From an uncultured Alistipes sp. (GTDB lineage Bacteria > Bacteroidota > Bacteroidia > Bacteroidales > Rikenellaceae), in contig CALBQR010000010.1 in assembly GCA_937899895.1 (NCBI GenBank), positions 1 to 39,907 of the forward strand: a stretch of DNA of 39,907 bases, in the 5' to 3' direction. Position numbers and translations under genes: made by a program. Positions 22,416 to 31,516 of this stretch are shown here, one piece after another; the stretch's first letter is position 1; every line of letters starts with the position of its first letter. A model generated the notes under the pieces. That model did not search any database and had not been told where the DNA came from. It saw only the letters and a list, made by a program, of their open reading frames with translations.

Positions 22416-23774
22416 CTAATCCAAGAACTCCTCTACTACATTGGAAGTATTACGAAAAAACATAATGTAGTAGATGGGGATATATATGATACCCTCCTCG
22501 GCAAATACCTCTCGCTCATTAGACAGCACATACGCTCTCTTTACATTGTAGTCATCGTTCGATATAAACCTATCCAAAGCACTATGCACCGTATAATCTT
22601 TGCCAGACTTCACCTCGATAGGGATATTCGATAGGTTGTCGGCATCATCTATCAGAAAATCGACCTCTCCGTTTTTCTTGTTATCGTAATAGTACAAATC
22701 ATAACCGTGAGCCTTTAACTCTTGTGCTACAACAGTCTCATACACAGAGCCGAGGTTTATACTCTTCGTATCCGACATCACAGCCTTGATGTTGTTGCGA
22801 TAGAATATGCCAGAGAGTATACCCACATCATTCAGATAGAGTTTCAACAGGTTTTTACCGCTATGCTCCACCAGTGGATATGTCGGTGTACTGATTGCCT
22901 TAACCTCCAATGTTATGCCCGCCGAGATTAGGTAGTCAAACTCATCTAAATAGTCGTTTGACCTCTTCCATTTTTTATCTTCGATATCCGTAATAACGAC
23001 TCTCTTCTTCTTATTCTCAAGATTCGAAGGAATCATATCGAAGATACGGCGTATCTTTAACCTCTTATTATGTTCCGCCTCATATTTAGAGGCATCAACG
23101 CCATACAACTCGTGAGCCTCTCTCTGAATAGAACGAAATTCAACCACATTACGGCTCTCTACGAATGTCTCAACTGCCTTTGGCAGACCACCAACCAACA
23201 AGTATTTTTTGAAGAGATCCATTATCTTGTTGTGCATCGCTTCCGACAAAGCCTCCTGCTTATCGAAGCTCTCTCTCATCGCTTCAACGGCAACTTCTCC
23301 AACACCATTAGCATACAAGAACTCCTCAAAATCCATCGGATACATATGGTACACATCCAAACTGCCGATAGGAATAGATTGGGTGTTCTTCAATGTAACG
23401 CCGAGCAGAGAGCCACTGGCAATATAGGTAAACCGCCTCTCCTGCATCAAGAATTTGACAAGAGTGAGAAGGTGGTCGTAGGCTTGAATCTCGTCGATGA
23501 ATACAAGGGTATTCTCTCGCTCCTTCATCTTATCGCCCGCAACAACACTCAATGCCATATAGAAATCCTTTGTAGTTTTAGCGTCTGCAAAAATTCTATC
23601 GCCCAATTTATCCTCTTCCATATTGATTTCAATATAGTTAGAGAACATCTTCTCACCTACATAACGGACAATATACGACTTGCCAATCTGTCGAGCACCA
23701 TCAATCAACAACATTCTATCAGAATCTGATGAGAAATACTCCTCAATCCGTTTTGTGATTTTTCTATACAACAT
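22416..23774 (-). CDS. AAA ATPase with DUF4143 (PD-(D/E)XK-like) C-terminal domain
   Basis: A 452-residue protein. The N-terminal AAA_14 domain has Walker A GARQIGKS (26-33) and Walker B TLVFIDEIQ (D94, E95), then IASGSLLG as sensor 1. The C-terminal DUF4143 domain carries a nuclease-like signature, KNGEVDFLID followed by IPIEVKSGK, i.e. E-x-D and E-x-K. The family is very common in gut anaerobes and archaea; its function is unsettled, with a role in DNA processing or stress proposed. The gene is AT-richer than its neighbours and has its own promoter, divergent from the metallophosphoesterase gene. Three copies of a 9-mer lie upstream. Confidence 0.88.
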   Translation of the reverse strand: MLYRKITKRIEEYFSSDSDRMLLIDGARQIGKSYIVRYVGEKMFSNYIEINMEEDKLGDRIFADAKTTKDFYMALSVVAGDKMKERENTLVFIDEIQAYDHLLTLVKFLMQERRFTYIASGSLLGVTLKNTQSIPIGSLDVYHMYPMDFEEFLYANGVGEVAVEAMRESFDKQEALSEAMHNKIMDLFKKYLLVGGLPKAVETFVESRNVVEFRSIQREAHELYGVDASKYEAEHNKRLKIRRIFDMIPSNLENKKKRVVITDIEDKKWKRSNDYLDEFDYLISAGITLEVKAISTPTYPLVEHSGKNLLKLYLNDVGILSGIFYRNNIKAVMSDTKSINLGSVYETVVAQELKAHGYDLYYYDNKKNGEVDFLIDDADNLSNIPIEVKSGKDYTVHSALDRFISNDDYNVKRAYVLSNEREVFAEEGIIYIPIYYIMFFRNTSNVVEEFLD

Positions 23775-23795
23775 ATTACCTTCTATTTGTTAGTG

Positions 23796-23803
23796 CAAAG
23801 ATA
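23796..23803 (-). promoter_or_regulatory. -7 element of the AAA/DUF4143 gene
   Basis: On the minus strand TATCTTTG lies 21 nt before the ATG at 23774. The first TGCGTTTTC repeat (23823-23831) covers the place where the -33 element should be. Confidence 0.55.
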
Positions 23804-23822
23804 ATACTTTTTCTGTAAAAGG

Positions 23823-23898
23823 TGCGTTTTCTTACAAAAATTTACCAAATATAACTGCGTTTTCCGATTTAAAAAGACATCGTAAATGGTGCGTTTTC
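23823..23898. repeat. Three phased copies of TGCGTTTTC (putative operator array)
   Basis: Identical 9-mers at 23823-23831, 23856-23864 and 23890-23898, all in one orientation with periods of 33 and 34 bp (about three helical turns). Two are followed by CGA, and two are preceded by GG. They lie in the 272-nt divergent region between the ATPase and phosphoesterase genes. Confidence 0.5.
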
Positions 23899-24009
23899 CG
23901 AATAGATTACACCTTAAAACAGCGCTCTTTACATACATCACCAAAAAAACAATCAATCGGCAAAGTGTAATAATTTCCAACATAGTGCTTTTTTTTCGCG
24001 ACTTCTTCA

Positions 24010-24017
24010 TATATTTG
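24010..24017 (+). promoter_or_regulatory. -7 element of the metallophosphoesterase gene
   Basis: TATATTTG matches TAnnTTTG, 29 nt before the ATG at 24047. A T-run with TTTCG lies upstream, but no good -33 box is present. Confidence 0.5.
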
Positions 24018-24046
24018 CTCACGAAAACAGATATAAATTCGTAGAT

Positions 24047-25189
24047 ATGAGACGCACCATACTATCACTCCTTCTCCTATGCCTTGCCATTACGGGCTAT
24101 GCTCAGGCAGATGGCTTCAACCTTATCGTTGTGGGCGACCCACAGACTCAGACCGAGGAGCAGTTCAACCGCCTTGAAAAGGATATATTCCCACATATCG
24201 CCACCATCGTGGAGGAGTATCGTGCAACGGGCTACCCCACAGCCATATACCTTACGGGCGACAATGTCTGGGATACGCTCGACCTGATGCCTCGCCTGAA
24301 GGGGCTCTTCGACACCCTTGGCATACCCGTTCTCACCGTTATCGGCAACCACGACCACGACCGCACGACGGTAGGCGACAAGGCGGCTGCCGTAGCTCGC
24401 TACGAGGAGGTATTTGGCCCTCGCAACTACGCCACACAGCTCGGCAAGACGCTCTTCCTCGCGCTCGACAACATCAACTATACATCGTATAGCGACTACC
24501 GCATCGCTGTTGATCGCAAGCAGCTACGCTGGTTAAAGCAGACGCTTAAGCAGAGCGCTGATATTGAGCATATTGCGATACTTATGCACGCCCCGGCGTA
24601 CAACTATCGCACCGACAAACTTAACGACTATGCCCGAAAGATTTTGCGCCGCACAAAGGGGTACAAAGTGGACTTTATCACAGGTCATCGCCACCTTAAC
24701 TCGACAGCCGACATTGCACCCGAAATCATCGAGCACAGCGTAGCGCAGGTGGGTGGCAATCTATGGTTTGCGCCGATGTGCCCCGATGGTACGCCACACT
24801 CGGTATTGACCATCGAGGAGCGCAGCGGTGAGTGGAGTTGGCGCTACCGTCTGCTTGGTGAGAGTGCCGAAAAGCAGATTATGATAGTCGAAGATAGCGC
24901 CGACGAAGTCGTTATCCGCATCGTAGGTTGGGATAAGAAGTGGAGTGTTGAGTGGGCCGAGAATGGCAAAGATATGGGCGCTATGGAGCGTACCGATATG
25001 GTCGATCCCGACTACCGCTACTATGTTGAGAATGAGGCTAATTACAACGATTCGGTAATGGGGCATCTTCGCCGAAAGCTAATATCATTTCCACACTACT
25101 ATCGTCTGAAGCGCACCACCGAAAATAGCGAAATTACTATTACAGCGACTGACCGTTTCGGCAGAGAATATACCGTAAAGAGCGAGTAG
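24047..25189 (+). CDS. Secreted calcineurin-like metallophosphoesterase
   Basis: A 380-residue protein with a signal peptide (MRRTILSLLLLCLAITGYAQ). The two-metal phosphoesterase motifs appear in order: VVGDPQ (28-33; the usual D-x-H is altered, with D31 followed by P and Q), LTGDNVWD, IGNHDHD, LMHAP and FITGHRHLN. The C-terminal part (about 250-380) is a beta-rich region as in periplasmic phosphoesterases of Bacteroidetes. It likely hydrolyses a phosphoester in the periplasm; the substrate is unknown. It is convergent with comF, only 17 nt separating the stops, and no terminator is visible between. Confidence 0.88.
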   Translation: MRRTILSLLLLCLAITGYAQADGFNLIVVGDPQTQTEEQFNRLEKDIFPHIATIVEEYRATGYPTAIYLTGDNVWDTLDLMPRLKGLFDTLGIPVLTVIGNHDHDRTTVGDKAAAVARYEEVFGPRNYATQLGKTLFLALDNINYTSYSDYRIAVDRKQLRWLKQTLKQSADIEHIAILMHAPAYNYRTDKLNDYARKILRRTKGYKVDFITGHRHLNSTADIAPEIIEHSVAQVGGNLWFAPMCPDGTPHSVLTIEERSGEWSWRYRLLGESAEKQIMIVEDSADEVVIRIVGWDKKWSVEWAENGKDMGAMERTDMVDPDYRYYVENEANYNDSVMGHLRRKLISFPHYYRLKRTTENSEITITATDRFGREYTVKSE

Positions 25190-25206
25190 CGCTAAATTCG
25201 TAGAGC

Positions 25207-25926
25207 CTACTTCGCCCCATCAATTTTGCGTGATACGGCAAGTGTAGCGATAGAGATGCGGGCATCGGGAACTGAGGCAAGAATGGCCGAGGCGAGCGAT
25301 GCCAAGGTAGCGCCCGTGGTCAAGACATCATCGACAAGGAGTATGTGTTTGCCACTCAGCGCCTTAGGATTAACCACCGAGAAGAGATTTTCGACATTTG
25401 CCCACCTCTCGCCCATCGAGCTACGCGACTGCGGAGGATTGTTGCGGTGGCGACGAACAGAGCGCCTATCGGTGGGCTTGCCTATCTCACGGGCAATGCT
25501 CTCGGCAAGGTACGAAGATTGGTTATAGCCTCGCTTGATGGCCTTGATAAAGTGCAGAGGTACAGGCATAACGACATCGACATCATCATAAAGACCCGAC
25601 TCCCGCAGCTCACGACCATACCAGCGACCAAAACTCTCGGCAAGGCGCCACTCACCGCCATACTTAAAGCGGTGGATAAGGCTGCGCCACTGGCTATCGT
25701 GCGAGAAGTAGAAAAATGACGAAGCGTGCACTAAAGGGATTATACCCGCAAAGTGCTCCTTGGTGGGGTTATCCTCCGTTTTCCAGAAGTTTGTAAGAGG
25801 GATAGTATAACGGCACATAGTGCAGATGCTGTGCATCGACCCTGACACATCACCACCACAGACTACGCACCCCGAAGGGAAGAGCAACGAGCGAAGATCG
25901 GCAAGTAAATCAGAGAGCATCGACAT
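25207..25926 (-). CDS. comF: ComF family phosphoribosyltransferase-like protein
   Basis: A 239-residue protein. An N-terminal zinc-ribbon with CVVCGG and CTMC (four Cys, about 20-38) is followed by the phosphoribosyltransferase fold with the PRPP loop ILLVDDVLTTGATL near 195-208. Relatives take part in DNA uptake or late steps of transformation; many genomes lacking full competence still carry it. The start at 25926 overlaps the end of priA by 17 nt, with a second in-frame ATG at 25920, so it is translated coupled to priA. The pairing with priA suggests a DNA-handling role. Confidence 0.87.
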   Translation of the reverse strand: MSMLSDLLADLRSLLFPSGCVVCGGDVSGSMHSICTMCRYTIPLTNFWKTEDNPTKEHFAGIIPLVHASSFFYFSHDSQWRSLIHRFKYGGEWRLAESFGRWYGRELRESGLYDDVDVVMPVPLHFIKAIKRGYNQSSYLAESIAREIGKPTDRRSVRRHRNNPPQSRSSMGERWANVENLFSVVNPKALSGKHILLVDDVLTTGATLASLASAILASVPDARISIATLAVSRKIDGAK

Positions 25927-28156
25927 CTATAATAAGTGTTACACGCTTATACTCCTCGTGCGCCATCATAGCATCACGAGCCTCGGCGATAAGCTGTCGG
26001 GCACGCTTAAACGATGCTCCATTCTCGATTTTCAGCATCAGCTCCGAGCAGTGCTCGCCACGAATCATCTCGCGAGCCGAAGAGACAGGGCCCATAAGGC
26101 GCATACCGAACTTACGGCGCAGAATATCGCCAAAGAAGTGCGAGGCACGGTGCAGCAGCGAGTAATCCTTATGGCGCAACATAAAACGCACAACACGCGA
26201 GTATGGCGGATAGCCAAACTCCTTGCGTTCAGCAAGTTCGCGCGATGCCATAGCCATATAGTCGCCCACGGCAACAGAGCGTATTACGGGGTGTTGGGGC
26301 TGAGTGGTTTGAATGATGACCCTACCCCTGTCGTTGCGCCTACCAGCACGACCTGCCACCTGCATCATAAGCTGAAAGGCACGCTCCGAAGAGCGGAAAT
26401 TGGGCTGCATAACGAGATTGTCAGCATTGAGGATACCCACGGTAGTGACACCACCAAAGTCGAAGCCCTTGGTGATAATCTGCGTGCCGACAAGGATATT
26501 TGTCTTTCCCTCCTCGAAGCGGTGGACAATACGGCGAAATGCCGACTCGGAGGTCGAGGTATCGCCATCAAGGCGGTCGACAACGGCATCGGGAAACATT
26601 CGCTGAACCTCCTCCTCAACCTTCTCGGTGCCGAAGCCCATAGAGCGCATATCCTGCGTTTGGCAGTTGGGGCAGAGAGCGCTACGCTCCTCGGTATAGC
26701 CACAATAGTGGCACTCCATACGATTGGCGCGGTGTTGCGTAAGCGTGACATTGCAATGCGGACAGCGAGGCGAGTAGCCACAAGTGGTACACTGCATATA
26801 GGGTGAGTAGCCACGGCGGTTTTGGAAGAGCATAACCTGCTCACCACCAGCGAGTGAGCGTTCTATATTTTGTAGCAAGTCGAGGTTGAAGTGCGTCTTG
26901 CGCTCGCCACGCTTCAAGGCACGCAACGAGTCGGAGATAACGACTTCTGGGAGCACAGCATCGCCCCAACGCTCCATAAGCGGAGCATAGGCATACTTAC
27001 CCGAAATGGCGTTAGCATAGCTCTCCAACGAGGGGGTGGCGCTACCGAGCACCACACGCGCATCCATAAGGCGAGAGAGGACAACAGCGGCATCGCGGGC
27101 ATTGTAGCGTGGCGAGGGGTCGCTCTGCTTATAGCCCGTGTCGTGCTCCTCATCGACCACGACCAACCCAAGATTTTTCAACGGCAGGAAGAGTGCCGAG
27201 CGAACACCGACAACCAACTCGCCACCCGAAGATGCGGCAAGGCGCAGATAGGTCTTGCCACGGCGATACTGCGTAAGGCGTGAATGGTAGGTGGTGGTGC
27301 GACCCTCGAAGATGCGCTCAAGGCGCTCGATAAGTTGCGAGGTGATGACAATCTCCGGAACGAGCATCAACACATCACGACCACGGGCGAGGGTCTCGGC
27401 GATAAGGTGGATATATATCTCGGTCTTGCCTGAGCCCGTTACGCCGTGCAGAAGAGCCACCTTATTGTCGGCGTGGGCGGCGTGGATAGTATCGAGTGTT
27501 CGTCTCTGCGCCTCGGAGAGCTTAGGCAGGAGAAAGTCGTTAGCGGAGCTCACCGAGTCAACAACACGGCTCTCCTCGACAATCAGGCCTCGGCGCCGAA
27601 GGTCTGCAATATGCACCGCCTCGGCATCGACCAGTCGGCGAGGCACAAAGCCATCTTTGGCACTGCGCTCCACGGCCAAAGCGGCAATTCTATCCATAGT
27701 CTCAAGGCGGCGGGGAGCACGGCGATGCGCTTCGTGGTACTCCAACAACGCCTCCTCCGAACGCAGGCTCGCCTTAAGGGCGATATAGCTCTCGGTGGGC
27801 GCATCAATCGTACGCTCGTCAATCTCGGCAAGGCTACTTGCCGTAGGCTTTGCCAACGAGGGCATAGCAACACGCATAACCTCGCCTACCGAGCACATAT
27901 AGTAGTCGGCAACCCACTCCCAGAGCTGTTGTAGCTTTGGAGTTACCAACGGCGTGGAGTACAACTTACGCAGGATAGGCTTAAGACGCTTAATGTCGGG
28001 CTTCTCCGAAGAAATATTCCAGACGATACCCGTATAAAAGCGGAAGCTGCCAAACTGTACGACCACGGCATCTCCCACCTCGACAGCCAAACTCTCCTCC
28101 AACGAGAAGGTGTACATCGGCTGTGCCAACGGCAGGACTACCTGAGCGTAAAGCAT
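25910..28156 (-). CDS. priA: Primosomal protein N' (replication restart helicase PriA)
   Basis: A 748-residue 3'-5' superfamily 2 helicase that reloads the replisome at stalled forks. An N-terminal 3'-end DNA-binding domain (YAQVVLPLAQPMYTFSL) precedes Walker A GVTGSGKTEIYIHL and the DEEHDTGYKQ box. The zinc module has eight Cys in CTTCGYSPRCPHC and CHYCGYTEERSALCPNC. Motifs V and VI are GTQIITKGFDFGGV and QVAGRAGRRNDRG. Size matches the family. It lies 44 nt after yitT and overlaps comF by 17 nt. Confidence 0.96.
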   Translation of the reverse strand: MLYAQVVLPLAQPMYTFSLEESLAVEVGDAVVVQFGSFRFYTGIVWNISSEKPDIKRLKPILRKLYSTPLVTPKLQQLWEWVADYYMCSVGEVMRVAMPSLAKPTASSLAEIDERTIDAPTESYIALKASLRSEEALLEYHEAHRRAPRRLETMDRIAALAVERSAKDGFVPRRLVDAEAVHIADLRRRGLIVEESRVVDSVSSANDFLLPKLSEAQRRTLDTIHAAHADNKVALLHGVTGSGKTEIYIHLIAETLARGRDVLMLVPEIVITSQLIERLERIFEGRTTTYHSRLTQYRRGKTYLRLAASSGGELVVGVRSALFLPLKNLGLVVVDEEHDTGYKQSDPSPRYNARDAAVVLSRLMDARVVLGSATPSLESYANAISGKYAYAPLMERWGDAVLPEVVISDSLRALKRGERKTHFNLDLLQNIERSLAGGEQVMLFQNRRGYSPYMQCTTCGYSPRCPHCNVTLTQHRANRMECHYCGYTEERSALCPNCQTQDMRSMGFGTEKVEEEVQRMFPDAVVDRLDGDTSTSESAFRRIVHRFEEGKTNILVGTQIITKGFDFGGVTTVGILNADNLVMQPNFRSSERAFQLMMQVAGRAGRRNDRGRVIIQTTQPQHPVIRSVAVGDYMAMASRELAERKEFGYPPYSRVVRFMLRHKDYSLLHRASHFFGDILRRKFGMRLMGPVSSAREMIRGEHCSELMLKIENGASFKRARQLIAEARDAMMAHEEYKRVTLIIDVDAL

Positions 28157-28200
28157 GGCAGCTTCGCTTTAAGGGGTATTTTTTATAGGCTAAACCCCGA

Positions 28201-29166
28201 TTAGGCCTTATTTAGGGCATCGAAGCCCTGACCGTAAACACCCATCACTGAGCCTACGGTAAGGAAGGCGTTGGGATCTTGCTCACGGATAAGCTTAAGG
28301 ATTGTCGAAGTATCGCGCTTACGGCAAACAACCATAACGGCCTTCGAGGGGGTCTTGGTGTACCAGCCCATAGCATCGATAAGGGTTGCGCCACGGTGAG
28401 CCTTGGTGTTGATCATCTCGGCCATAGCCTCATAATCCTTGCAGAAGATCAAAATCTGGTTAGACTGCTGGTTACCCGACTGAACGAGGTCAACGGTGTA
28501 GCCGATAACGGCAATCATAATGAAACCATAGACCATACGGGCAAAAGCGGCTGACGAGAGAGGCTCGATAACGGTGTCTACACCAGCGATAGTAACGGTA
28601 GTGGTGAGGAACAACGACGAGATAAGGATACCGCAGTCGGTGCCAAGCAATACCTTGCCGTAGCTTACGGTGCGGAACTTATTGATAATCATCGCCACGA
28701 TATCGGTACCACCGGTAGAGCCACCCTGCATAAACGATACGGCGATACCTACACCGCACGATGCAGCACCCATACATACGAGCAACAAATCACCCGCTGC
28801 AACGCCCTCGAACATACGAACCATAATGCCCTGAGGGAAGTAATCAGACTCCACGATGTTGAACATCACCGACATCATAAGGATGCAGAAGAGGGTCTTG
28901 ATACCGAACTTCCAACCCACGATCATAACGCCGAGAATGAGCAACACAACATTGATGATGAAGACCAATGTACCGATAGTAAGGAACTCGGCAACGCTTG
29001 CGGGGATAACAGCATTGATAAGAGTTGCCAAACCTGCAGCGCCACCACCCATACCACCAGCGGGCAATACGCACTGAAGCCAGCCAAAGGCGTAGCAGAA
29101 CATACCAAAGGTCATCAACAGATACTCTTTGATACCGATAATGATGTCACGAGATGAAACCTTCAT
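28201..29166 (-). CDS. YitT family membrane protein with DUF2179 domain
   Basis: A 321-residue protein with 5-6 membrane helices (LLMTFGMFCYAFGWLQCVLP; FLTIGTLVFIINVVLLILGV and others) and the YitT hallmark GGMGGGAAGLATL. A cytoplasmic C-terminal DUF2179 domain (about 230-321) includes HRGATLIDAMGWYTKTPSK and ends in GSVMGVYGQGFD. The function is unknown; it may be a regulated transporter. It is the first gene of the unit with priA and comF, with its own promoter. Confidence 0.88.
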   Translation of the reverse strand: MKVSSRDIIIGIKEYLLMTFGMFCYAFGWLQCVLPAGGMGGGAAGLATLINAVIPASVAEFLTIGTLVFIINVVLLILGVMIVGWKFGIKTLFCILMMSVMFNIVESDYFPQGIMVRMFEGVAAGDLLLVCMGAASCGVGIAVSFMQGGSTGGTDIVAMIINKFRTVSYGKVLLGTDCGILISSLFLTTTVTIAGVDTVIEPLSSAAFARMVYGFIMIAVIGYTVDLVQSGNQQSNQILIFCKDYEAMAEMINTKAHRGATLIDAMGWYTKTPSKAVMVVCRKRDTSTILKLIREQDPNAFLTVGSVMGVYGQGFDALNKA

Positions 29167-29225
29167 AACGCAAATCTTGTTAGTAGTTATTCGAAATATT
29201 TATACTTTGTTTCACATTTTCGGGG

Positions 29226-29233
29226 CAAATGTA
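29226..29233 (-). promoter_or_regulatory. -7 element of the yitT-priA-comF unit
   Basis: On the minus strand TACATTTG matches TAnnTTTG, with a TTG 21 nt upstream. The leader to the start at 29166 is about 55 nt. Confidence 0.55.
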
Positions 29234-29293
29234 CAAACTTTCGCCCAAATTGTGCAACATTTGCCAACTATTTTACATAGTTGTCTACAAAGA

Positions 29294-29329
29294 GTGGCTA
29301 AAAAGGTTAAACCAAACCTCGTTAGCCAC
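29294..29329 (-). terminator. Hairpin after the GH92 operon
   Basis: GTGGCTAA (29294-29301) and TTAGCCAC (29322-29329) form an 8-bp stem, with an inner AGGTT/AACCT stem (29304-29308, 29315-29319). It lies just past the last GH92 stop. The T-run is short, so efficiency is uncertain. Confidence 0.6.
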
Positions 29330-29337
29330 ACTCCGTC

Positions 29338-31515
29338 TTAGTACCAAACGCTCTTCTCAGCACCCATATTGAACTTAAGCAGGCCACCTGCGATAACCTC
29401 CTCGTGGGTGATATAGTTGCGGTCGAGGGCTACGCCATTGAGCTCAACGCTCTGCACATAGCGGTTAGCCTCGCTATAACCTAAGCGCTCAACACGGAAG
29501 ATGCCACCCTCAACATCAATCTCGGCACCATCAACCATAGGCACACCAAGGACATACTTGCCTGAGGCGGGCTCTACGGGGTAGAAACCGAGGGTGGTCA
29601 TAACATACCAAGCCGACATCTGACCTACATCCTCGTTGCCCGAAAGGCCATCAGGCTCGGTAGAGTACATCGTTGCCATAACCTCGTACAAGCGGTCTGC
29701 CGCCTTCCAAGGCTCGCCCAACATAGTGTAGAAGTAGATGATATGGTGGCTGGGCTCGTTGCCGTGAACATACTGACCGATAAGACCTGAGATGTCGGGA
29801 GTTACATCCTCGCCCTCCATCTTAGTATCGGCAGTGAACAGGCCATCGAGGCGCTCCAATGTGTTCTCCACGCCACCGAAGCACTCAACCAAGAGGTCGA
29901 GATCCTGAGGCACAAGCCAAGTGTACTGCCAAGCGTTACCCTCGCAATACTCGTTGGCGATGCGCGATGCGTTGAAGGGATTGAAATCCTCGCGCCACTC
30001 GCCCGTAGACGACTTACCGCGAACAAAGCCCGTAGACTCATCGAAGTAGTTGAGCCAAGAGTGGCTACGGTTATCAAGGTAGGCAAAAGCCTCCTCCTTG
30101 CCCAACATCTTAGCTACCTCGGCAGCTGCGGCATCGGCGATAGCAAACTCCATATCGTGGGCGATAGACTCTGCCTGAAGGTCATTGGGCATATAGCCAT
30201 ACTGCTTGCGGTAGCGACCGCCACGCATATCGTGCATATACGATGTCTCGATAGCCTTCCAAGCACGCTCCGAATCGATACCCTCGATACCCTTGGCTAC
30301 GGCGTCCGAAACGGCGATAATACCGGGAGAGCCAACCATACAGCCGTTATCCCAGCCCCAGAGGTGCCATATAGGCAACCAGCCCTGCTCATCGCAGAGG
30401 TTAATCATAGTGTTTATAACATCGTCCATACGCTCAGGGTGTGTGATGGTCATCAACGGGAGCTTAGCACGGTAGGTATCCCACAACGAGAAGGTGGTAT
30501 AGGTGTCGTGGCCGGGGTTGGGGTGAATCTCCTGATCGGCACCACGATATGTGCCATCGACATCCGAGAAGAGCGAGGGAGCGACATACATATGATACAT
30601 CGCAGTGTAGAAGATCTCCTCCTGCTCAGGTGTTGCGCCCTCGATACGAATCTTACTTATCTCCTCGTTCCACTTGGCATATGCCTCCTTACGCACGGTG
30701 TCGAAGTCGGCAGCGGCAACCTCCGTATCGAAGTTGAGGCGTGCGCCATCGAGGCTTGTAGACGACAAGGCGACCTTCACGCCGATAGCCTCACCAGCCT
30801 CGGTGTCGAAGTTTATGCGGAAGTAGAAGTTATCCTCACTCTGAGGCTCGAACGATGTAAAGGGCTTAGAGAACTCAATAACGAAGTATACCTTCTGGAA
30901 GTTTGCCCAGCCGTAGGTGTGGCGATAACCCTCAACGCGGGTGTCGCTAACAGCCTCGGCAAAGAGTGCCTCAGGGCGATCCCAGCAACCACCGTGCACA
31001 AGGTCGAGAATGATAGCGGCATCCTCGCCCTCAGGGAAGGTGTAGCGGTGCAAGCCACCACGCTCGGTAGCTGTCATCTCGGCAACGATGCCATAGCGTG
31101 TGAGGGGCACAGAGTAGTAACCGGGCTCTACAACCTCCTGGCTACGGTCGGCCTCCGACCAGAAGCCTGTCGAGTAGTCGCCAAGACGACCACGACCATA
31201 GGTAACCTCTCCCATAACGGGCATAAGCGTAACATCGAACAAGTCGCCACAACCAGTACCCGAAAGGTGGGTGTGCGAGAAGCCGATAACCGAGTTCTCC
31301 GAGTCGTGGTATCCTGAGCACCAATCCCACTCCTGAGAGATGCTTGTAGGGCCTACCTGAGTCATACCAAAGGGGACATTTGCGCCCACAAATACATGGC
31401 CGTGACCACCTGAACCAATCTTGGGATTAACCTTTGCGGCATAATCCGTAGCGCTCTGCGTTGCACAGCCAACGAGCATTGCAGCGGCAACAAAAACAGT
31501 AAGTAACTTCTTCAT
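29338..31515 (-). CDS. GH92 family alpha-mannosidase, lipoprotein
   Basis: A 725-residue exo-alpha-mannosidase-type enzyme with a lipoprotein signal (LLTVFVAAAMLVGC, Cys17), so probably surface or periplasmic. The N-terminal beta-sandwich starts YAAKVNPKIGSGGHGHVFVG. The (alpha/alpha)6 domain carries FSLWDTYRAKLPLMTITHPE, CEGNAWQYTWLVPQD with the general-acid Glu, and GLSGNEDVGQMSAWYV with the candidate base Asp. GH92 enzymes are Ca2+-dependent and release mannose from N-glycans or mannans. Which linkage it cuts cannot be read safely. It starts 1 nt after the stop of the second GH92 gene, so the two are one transcript. Confidence 0.93.
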   Translation of the reverse strand: MKKLLTVFVAAAMLVGCATQSATDYAAKVNPKIGSGGHGHVFVGANVPFGMTQVGPTSISQEWDWCSGYHDSENSVIGFSHTHLSGTGCGDLFDVTLMPVMGEVTYGRGRLGDYSTGFWSEADRSQEVVEPGYYSVPLTRYGIVAEMTATERGGLHRYTFPEGEDAAIILDLVHGGCWDRPEALFAEAVSDTRVEGYRHTYGWANFQKVYFVIEFSKPFTSFEPQSEDNFYFRINFDTEAGEAIGVKVALSSTSLDGARLNFDTEVAAADFDTVRKEAYAKWNEEISKIRIEGATPEQEEIFYTAMYHMYVAPSLFSDVDGTYRGADQEIHPNPGHDTYTTFSLWDTYRAKLPLMTITHPERMDDVINTMINLCDEQGWLPIWHLWGWDNGCMVGSPGIIAVSDAVAKGIEGIDSERAWKAIETSYMHDMRGGRYRKQYGYMPNDLQAESIAHDMEFAIADAAAAEVAKMLGKEEAFAYLDNRSHSWLNYFDESTGFVRGKSSTGEWREDFNPFNASRIANEYCEGNAWQYTWLVPQDLDLLVECFGGVENTLERLDGLFTADTKMEGEDVTPDISGLIGQYVHGNEPSHHIIYFYTMLGEPWKAADRLYEVMATMYSTEPDGLSGNEDVGQMSAWYVMTTLGFYPVEPASGKYVLGVPMVDGAEIDVEGGIFRVERLGYSEANRYVQSVELNGVALDRNYITHEEVIAGGLLKFNMGAEKSVWY

Positions 31516-31516
31516 T

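Noticed and set aside
23783..24022. 79-residue minus-strand open frame in the divergent intergenic region
   Set aside because: It is Lys/Leu/Tyr-rich noise from AT-rich DNA, covers the promoter and the 9-mer array, and has no recognisable domain.
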